A DNA stretch of 64,000 nt, from assembly GCA_016800925.1 (NCBI GenBank), contig JABCPU010000058.1, positions 176,416 through 240,415 of the forward strand. Reading direction: 5' to 3'. A program made the translations under genes and the position numbers. Under the pieces are notes generated by a model that was not told where the DNA came from, searched no databases, and saw nothing but the letters and a program-made list of their open reading frames with translations. This document shows, one piece after another, positions 57,370 to 64,000 of the stretch (position 1 is the stretch's first letter; each line of letters starts with the position of its first letter). The stretch is from Suillus spraguei. Lineage: Eukaryota; Basidiomycota; Agaricomycetes; Boletales; Suillaceae.

Positions 57370-60300
57370 TGGTACATGCCATCCTCAATCTGGATATGTC
57401 TATGGGGTTGGTAAAAATATGATGGATAAGATAGAAGATGATCAATATGCGTATCGACAGAAGATAAATCCTTATTACCCCTTCCAGGATAAAGGTGAAT
57501 GGGAACTAGGAAAGTTTTTAGTGGAAAACCTCACTCAAACTCAAATAGCTCCGTTCTTGAAGTTGAGATGGTAAATGACCAATGCCGATCTCAATTATAG
57601 GATGTACTGATCTGACTTTTACAGTTTGATGATCCAAATCATGCAAAACCATTGTTCACTATGAAAGATCACCTTTTAAACTGGGTGGACTCGCTGCCTT
57701 CTTTTGTCCCATGGAAAGTCTCTAAATCAGAATTTAAAGGCTACAAGACTGTCCATCCTGTGGAGCTTGTTTGGTGTGATGTACTGGATGTCGTTAAGCA
57801 ACTATTTAGTGACCCAACCTTTGCAAACCATATGACCTTTCACCCCCATGTCGCTAACATCAAAAACCAGCATGAATATGGAGACTACATGAGTGCTGAC
57901 ATGGCATGGAAGATTCAGGTTTGTTCACCCTGTTATTAGTACACTCCTCACCAAGTAACAGACTGATTTTGTGGTTTCTAGGACCATCTTCCCCTGGGTG
58001 CCACTCAAGTTCCAATAATCTTGGGATCTGATAAAACTCCTGTAATGCAACTTGCCGGAGGAATCAAGATGCACCCAGTCTTCATCACTATCAGTAATAT
58101 TGATTCTGAAGTTCATTCCAAGGCAACATTATGAGCTTGGTGTTGCATAGCCTACATTCCCATCGTCAAGTTTTGCATTCATCCAGAATACCAATCTATT
58201 CTTCAAGCCAGACTGGCATAAATGTATGGACCTCGTTTGCGCTAATCTTAAGGTTGCAACAGAAGATGGCTGCTTCATGCTTGATCTTTCCCACTACATT
58301 CAGCATGTGTTTATGCCCTTCATTGCTCATGTGTGCGACCTACTGGAGGCTACTATGATTGCTGCAGTCAGCAAAAATGCATCCCCACTAACTATGGCAA
58401 CCCAAGAGAAATTCGGTGATGGAATTCTCCACCCCCCTCATATTGGGAAGTATACATTACAGCTCATTGTGGAGATATCTCGGCAGGTCGATCTATGGGA
58501 TCTTGACAAGTTCCAGAAAGTGGCCAAAGATGTTAATCTGTCTGGAGTCCACATGCCATACTGGGGTGATTGGATGTTTGCATGTCCATCTGTTTTTCTC
58601 TCTGGCAAAGTGCTGTACACCTGCCATAATTTTTTTGCTGATCATCCACTGAAATGGATCAAAGAAATTGTAGGAGAGTACAAGCTGGATACTCACTTCA
58701 TAGTTCAGCACAAGCGGGTGGGAACACGACACTTTACTAAAGGTATTACACATGTCAATCAAATGACAGGCTATGAGCACAGAGATATCCAACGCACTAT
58801 TGTTGCATCTATTGCAGGGGCCGTTCCACCCAGGTTCCTTCGTGCAATTTGTGTCCTTGTGGACTTCTTTTACCTTGCACAGAATCCAGTTCACTCACCT
58901 CCATCACTTCAGTCAATGGTTCACATGCTTTTGGACTTTCATACTTTCAAAGACACTGTCATCTGTTACAGTCACATCACATGACTGCATGATTCAACTA
59001 GTACGTCATCGATACATCATATCATGTGATGTCATGACTTCCCATGACTCCATTCTTGGACTCAGCCGGTTTAGCATACATGTATGCTAAACACGTGCTT
59101 TCATCTCTTACTCATGCGTTTCAACACACTTGTACAATACATGCCTTCCTCATTAGGATATGCACTTATATTCCCATGGTTACCTGGTTTGTGCGCACAT
59201 ATGCACTTATATAAGCACAGTGTACTTGTAGTAGATTCCTTACTTTAATCTTACTGGGTTTTACCTGGATTCCTCTTCACTAAAGATCTCCAATCTTTAG
59301 TCGTCTTGAATCATCTCTGAGTCTAGGCACTCCTTAGCCTTAGTCTCTATTCTTGTAGAACCTCTCAGACTTGTCTTTGAGGCTGAATCCTTGATAGTAC
59401 TCAGAACACGTTCCTTGTACTTTCACCTTGTCCTCTTCTGGACATTGTAGAACTTCCCAGCAGACCGTCTGTGTCTTTTCACTGTCGCTGGTGACGCCAC
59501 CCCAGTTTGTAACATCATCCAGGCTCAGGCAAGGAGGGGGAAGAGGGGCGCTAAAGAAGACTTTTTCATCCCCAAACTCGAGCTTCTTGCAAAGCTTTGA
59601 TGGTACAATTAAGAAATTGGGCACTTTGATGCAGTTTTCTGCTGACGTGACAGAGTGGCTACTCATCACACATTGTAAGGACCTTTTCCCATGGACATCA
59701 CACCAAGTCAAAGATTTTACAGAGCAGTGTGTGCGGATTCTTAACTGCCAAGAGTCTATGGAAATGTTCGACCTGTATGCGCTATTGACTTCTTGCAGGG
59801 CGCCACTAGTTAATGCCATACATACTGAAGATGAAGATGTTACAACTACCAACCCTGCCCTCTCCTGGGTTTCTAAAGTTCTCCCTAACAAAGTCAAGTC
59901 AATTCATGGTCCCTGACCAGTCTGTAATCACTTTCTCAAGGGTGTTCTCTCTGGAGATGTGCTCACCGCTTTCCAACTCAATGTCGTGCCTGATTACAGA
60001 TTGCTATCACCCTCTGAAATACGCATGAATATGCACTCCTCGACTTTGATCATGCTCTTGCTGACTTCATTTATCATTCCTCCCTTTCTAGCGGTGAACA
60101 TTCCCAGTGGGACCCCAGATATGGGCACTTCCAGGTATGGCACAAATTTTGACTGCAGCTTCACTCAGCCTTCCAACCGAGAGTTATCATGCCAAGTTGA
60201 GTAGTGCAAGCATATCCACCAAGCAAATGATTTTCCCTTGGGAAATTGTGACACCATTCTCATTGATGCCATGGGCATTAATGACGAAACTAGTGTGTAT

Positions 60301-60725
60301 CTTCATATATTCATGTTGTAACCCTACTAATATCATATCTAGCGAGTTGTGTCACACAGGTTCAGCTGATTTTTCAGCCAGTTGTTCGATGAGGTTGCAA
60401 CATGGAATCACCATCATACCTCTCTGAACCAATTCTCTATGTCCAGTTTTTTTGCTTCCTTTCCAGTCCTGCTGATCATCCCGAACTTGCGATGTGGACT
60501 GTAGAGCGTGCTTACACACAGGATAAAAATGGTAACTGCCATAGGGAGGGAGCTGTCCTGCCAGTGACGGATGTTATGCATGCAGCTGAATTGATACCAG
60601 TTTATGATGAGGCTGTGGTCAACGATGTGTCTTCTGCCACTTGTTTGGAAACTTACAAGCATTTCTTTTTGAATAAATTCGCGGACAAGGAGAGTTATCA
60701 TACATTCAGTACTGAGTTTGTATAG
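57370..60725 (+). pseudogene. Plavaka-type DNA transposase, decayed and interrupted
   Basis: The conserved order of agaric Plavaka transposases is seen: YPFQDKGEWELGKFLVENLT; after an intron (57571-57624) LLNWVDSLPSF and YKTVHPVELVWCDVLDVVK, then EYGDYMSADMAWKIQ. After a second intron (57919-57981) come LPLGATQVPIILGSDKTPV, MHPVFITISNI, IAAVSKNASPLTMATQ, LSGVHMPYWGDW, HKRVGTRHFTKGITHVNQMT and HRDIQRTIVASI. A solo LTR lies at 58964-59514. Beyond it the frame resumes with QFSADVTEWLLITHCKD and ends NKFADKESYHTF. A TGA near 58132, frameshifts near 58205 and 59590, and worse decay at 59900-60400 show it is dead. The enzyme class moves CACTA-like DNA elements; terminal repeats were not found. Confidence 0.85.
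58964..59514 (-). repeat. Solo LTR inserted in the transposase, with TCATC duplication
   Basis: The 551-base LTR runs TGTTACAGTCACATC to CCAGTTTGTAACA, flanked by TCATC at 58959-58963 and 59515-59519. Its right half matches family A, including ACTTTAATCTTACTGGG near 59240. Its left half is longer and different, like the subfamily at 13409. Removing it joins the transposase codons for VI and QAQARRG in frame. Confidence 0.93.
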
Positions 60726-60733
60726 ACAGTAGC

Positions 60734-61194
60734 TGTTACAAACTGGGGTGGCATCACCAGCGACAGTGATAAGACACAGATGGTCTGCTGGGAAGTTTGA
60801 CTAGTTCAAAAGAGAATGAGGACTACTACAAGGAAGTGTTCCGAGTAGGATCAAGGGTTCAGTCGAAGAGTTGACTCTAAGACAATCAGCAGAATAGAGA
60901 CTAAGACTAAGGAGTGCTTAGACTTAGAGACATTCAGACGACTTAGGTTGGAGACCTAAGCAAAGGATATTCCAGGTAAAACCCAGTAAGATTAAAGTAA
61001 GGTATACAAGGTAATACAATGCTTAAATAAGCCAATATGTGCGCACGGACCAAGAGAGATGTGAGAACATAAGTGCGTATCCAAAGAAGGAAGGCAACTA
61101 TAGTACAGATGCGTGAGCATATGAGTCAGAGTCTGTTAGTAATATACAAGGTAAAGATAGACAAAAATGAATAGGGGCACATATGATTGTAACA
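60734..61194 (-). repeat. 3' LTR of the right-edge gypsy element (family A)
   Basis: The 461-base repeat runs TGTTACAAACTGGGG to GATTGTAACA and contains the 11-mer AAGATTAAAGT near 60989. Immediately to its right, 61195-61208 reads on the minus strand AAAACGGGGGTAA, a purine-rich tract in the place where plus-strand priming is expected. Confidence 0.9.
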
Positions 61195-61226
61195 TTACCC
61201 CCGTTTTACACGTAAAGTCACTGACT

Positions 61227-62626
61227 TTACTCGTCTTGATTAGCGTAATAAATAGGATTGTCGCTATACTCATAGTCTTCGTCAAAACTAAACCACTCCT
61301 CATGTACGGCTTCTTCAGCACCAGCACGTTGTTTAGAATCTCGCCTAGCCACTGCTCGAGTCCGTTCATCATCAAGCTGTCGTTCCCAAGAACGAAGTGC
61401 GTCATAGAACCCATCATCTTCCAGGTTAAGGTGAAGGGGGAGTTCGACTCTTGAGGACAATAGATGGATAAGTGGGTGGGCAACCAATATCGACAAACCC
61501 TGCACTGGTACTCGCACAATTCTTCTGACGATGCCCAAGTAGTCCGCAGAGCAGCATTTCATGTTTTCATCAGGGTTGGAGTTGCCTTCCGCAGTGGAGT
61601 TGGAGCGACGATACACGGTGGGGACTTGTGGATTGTGTGCGTTTCTTTCCTCGTTTGCGAGTAATACATCTAAGGGCGCACTCGTTGCTAGAGCAAATGT
61701 CGTTTATTTGTGATCATCGATGGTATAAATAGAGGGCGCTGGTGTATGACGGCTGCAGCTACAGCTTGTCTGGGTCTGAGGAAGTTGTAGGTCTGAGAGC
61801 TTCTACAAGAATGGGGATGGTAGAATTAGAACGCAGGGACGACCATAGGAGGATGGATATGAAGGTCTTTCAAAAGTTGACCGAGGCGTTAACTTCGACG
61901 GGCTCATTATGTAGTTCTTCAGTCACACGATTCCCGAGCGTGATAATCTCAGCAAGCTCATTATGTAGTGCGTTAGTTACGACCACTTTTTCGTGCATGG
62001 CACGGCATTCAGTGAATAGATGAGGAGGTTCTGTGTCCTCTCAAGCGTGGCGGTAGTGTTGATTGGCGATGGTGTGGGTTGCGTTTCGTAATGGTGAATT
62101 GCGTCAATTAGGCGAGCTACCAATCCTCTGCTTCTCTAGAATCGACCGTTGCTCCTTCAAGTTCTCTGATGATGGCGTCAGCTGTGTTATTTGCTTCCTG
62201 AACAGCAGCGAGTAAGCCAGTAAGGGCAGCGATATTAGAACGAGTGCCCGAATCATGGGTGGAAGGAGCAGGAATTGGGAGTGGGTCTCTTTGTGGAGAG
62301 GGAGGTCTAGCCACACCTGCTCGATGCTCGGCCACGATGTGAATAGCCATCTCAACATCAGCCTTAAAAGAATTGGGAAGGAGAAGCAACCCGTAAGAGC
62401 GAATGTGTTTCTGGCAGTGTAGGATTTGCTGATGGATAGCATCATCTTGAACGTCGTGGCATATAGTTTCGATGAGGGCGGCTGTGCGGATGATGTTGGT
62501 GAGGAGGATGGTGACAAACGCATCCTTGCCGGTAAGGATCTTTTCAATCTCAGTTGCATGTCCAGGGACAGAGGAGGGTGGCTTCAACAAAGGAGTTTCT
62601 GTCGATGTTTCTGATGAGGTCGGCAT
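61227..62626 (-). pseudogene. Extra ORF of the gypsy element with double zinc knuckle
   Basis: Downstream of pol and on the same strand, 62626-62117 is open: MPTSSETSTETPLLK, then KDAFVTILLTNIIRTAALIE and a Pro-rich end. Between about 61660 and 61227, pieces in three successive frames read CGLLGHRQKNC, CRVCRYWLPTHLSIYCP and LEDDGFYDALRSWERQL, the last open to a stop at 61227 with an acidic tail. Together they look like one protein with a helical N-terminus, two cysteine-histidine knuckles and an acidic tail, disturbed by two frame slips. An intron must lie between 62117 and about 61680. I recall similar knuckle proteins in agarics; the role in the element is unknown, perhaps nucleic-acid binding. 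Confidence 0.5.
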
Positions 62627-62729
62627 AGTGGTCAGTGGTGGTATAAGTTTCTTCGGTGACAGGGTGGATGTAGGCAGTGGGGAATGAAGCGTTTACGGAG
62701 GAGGTATATTGATTGAATGGTTTATGGGG

Positions 62730-64000
62730 CTAGTTCAACTTCAAAGGGCATGTCATTTCTTATAAGCGGTCAAGATCCTTGCGGAGTTTGCTAAATTATT
62801 TTCGGGGATCCATTCGTTATCTCCCGATGAGTATCCTTTCCAGGAGACAAGATAGTGTCGGCGGTTGCCGGTTCCTTTGTGAGAAAGAATTGCTTCTACT
62901 TTGTATTCTTCTTCTTCTTCTATGATATCAGGTGGTGGTTCTAGGAAGTTGGGCTGTGTATGTCGGTTTCGCTATAGGACGATAACATAGAAGTGGGAAA
63001 GTGGGGTGAATTTTCCATTGCGGAGGGAGTTTAAGGTGAACGTGATAGGTGATAAGACATTAGTGATCAGGAAAGGTCCGTATCGCTTTGGTGCAAGTTT
63101 TCACGATGGGAGTTTGAGTCTAAGATTAGCGCAGATAGCCAAACCTTATCTCCAATCTTCCATGGTTGGTACTTATCTCCTCGGGATCTTCTGCCATAGT
63201 TTGCATGCAATATTGTGGCATGCGATGGCTTCTTCTCGATCTTCTGCAAAGATCGAACTCGATCTTCCGCTGCTGGTATGGTAGAATCAGGGATTAAATG
63301 AGGAATGGCGCGGGGTTCATATCCCATCATGAGAAAGAATGGCGAGGATTTTGGGCATCGTGTTTTCGATGATTGTGAACAAACTTGGCAATAGGGAGAT
63401 GTTCTATCCAATCTCCGGGTTGTTGTGGCAGTAGATACGCAAATATGTTTCTAATTCTTGATTGAGTCGCTTGGTTGCCATCAGTCTGGGGGTATAAGCG
63501 TAGATGAAGCGATGGTATAGTCGAGGAGTTGGGCAAGTTCTTTTGAGAACAAGATAGGAACTGCGGGCCACGATCGGAGATGACTTTGTCATGGAGTCCA
63601 AACAGCGATAACATGTTTCAAAAATAACTTGGCAATGCCTTTGGAAGCGATGGTTTTAAGGCAAGGGATAATAATTACCCCCTTTGTAAGGCCATGGTCC
63701 ACCACGACCATGATACTATCAAAGCCCCTGACAGGGAGGTCGGTGATCAAGTCGACGGAGATTTGCGAAAGGGGCGGGAAGCAGAGGATGGGATTGGCAA
63801 AAGGGGAGGCAGACCAGATGCGTGTCTGACTTCATTTGCTGACAAAGGGCGCAACCCTCAACATATTTACAGATGTAAGCACCCATAGAAGGCCACCAAG
63901 CTTCCTGTTTAACAAGTTCTTCAGTTTTGAAACGACCAGGATGACCAGCGGTGATATGATCATGATAACGATTAAGGATGGAGTGGCAATGGACAGGGGG
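62730..64000 (-). pseudogene. Integrase and chromodomain of the right-edge gypsy element
   Basis: Integrase pieces read leftward from about 63620: [15 protein letters not shown] (with the second catalytic Asp), LHLRLYPQTDGNQATQ, and PRAIPHLIPDSTIPAAEDR. KIGDKVWLSAL follows and, after a frame change, the segment to the chromodomain at about 62925-62760: EEEEEYKVEAILSHKG, RRHYLVSWKGYSSGDNEWIP. The chromodomain itself is intact. Frame breaks at about 63400 and 63070 indicate decay or sequencing indels. Sequence from 63620 to 64000 carries further pol (integrase N-terminal region) with breaks. Confidence 0.85.

Larger units (their letters stand above)
60734..64000 (-). mobile_element. Chromodomain Ty3/gypsy element, 3' half, truncated by right window edge
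   Basis: On the minus strand from the right edge come a pol fragment with integrase, a chromodomain, an extra ORF region, a purine tract and the 3' LTR at 60734-61194. The element inserted eight bases after the last Plavaka codon. LTR family and orientation agree with the 5' half at 1-1916, but these are two different copies. Confidence 0.88.

Overview
The window looks like a piece of an Agaricomycete (mushroom-forming basidiomycete) nuclear genome. The coding sequences are cut by many 45-80 nt GT-AG introns. The recognisable families are fungal: chromodomain Ty3/gypsy elements, a Plavaka-type DNA transposase, C2-TPR-CHAT proteins, a NACHT NTPase relic, a CE4 chitin deacetylase and BUB3. No rRNA, tRNA or CRISPR array was seen.

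Layout. (1) 1-15650 is a transposon graveyard. A minus-strand gypsy element runs off the left edge with its LTR at 1443-1916. That LTR cuts the 5' LTR of a second, plus-strand chromodomain gypsy element (1917-8461), which itself carries a solo LTR (4044-4509) and an antisense spliced zinc-cluster ORF. Copia-type gag fragments follow (8510-9890 and 10584-11030). Then comes a broken agaric multicopy gene (11888-14025) split by a solo LTR (13409-13848), and a DUF6818-like fragment (14930-15650). (2) 15650-30600 holds three tandem paralogues, each C2 domain, then TPR repeats, then CHAT peptidase-like domain. Only the middle copy (21481-25062, 1122 residues) is open from end to end; the outer two carry small deletions in the CHAT part. 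(3) 31300-51700 is a calmer gene island: a VPS68/TMEM50-type membrane protein, an HMG-box transcription factor, BUB3, a decayed NACHT gene, a dynamin-family GTPase and a chitin deacetylase, with a gene-poor stretch at 34600-40700. (4) 52300-64000 is again transposon-rich: a decayed Myb/SANT-like gene, an unknown minus-strand gene, a decayed Plavaka transposase split by a solo LTR, and the 3' half of another chromodomain gypsy element on the minus strand that runs off the right edge.

Working relations. The three CHAT genes are copies of one another and have exchanged sequence. The gypsy elements at the two edges share one LTR family, and this family shows the 11-base complementarity expected of self-priming (Tf1-like) retroelements. 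Several apparent single-base deletions, including one in the conserved VPS68-type gene, hint that some frameshifts are assembly errors rather than real mutations. All exon structures were derived by eye from splice motifs and paralogue comparison and have no transcript support.
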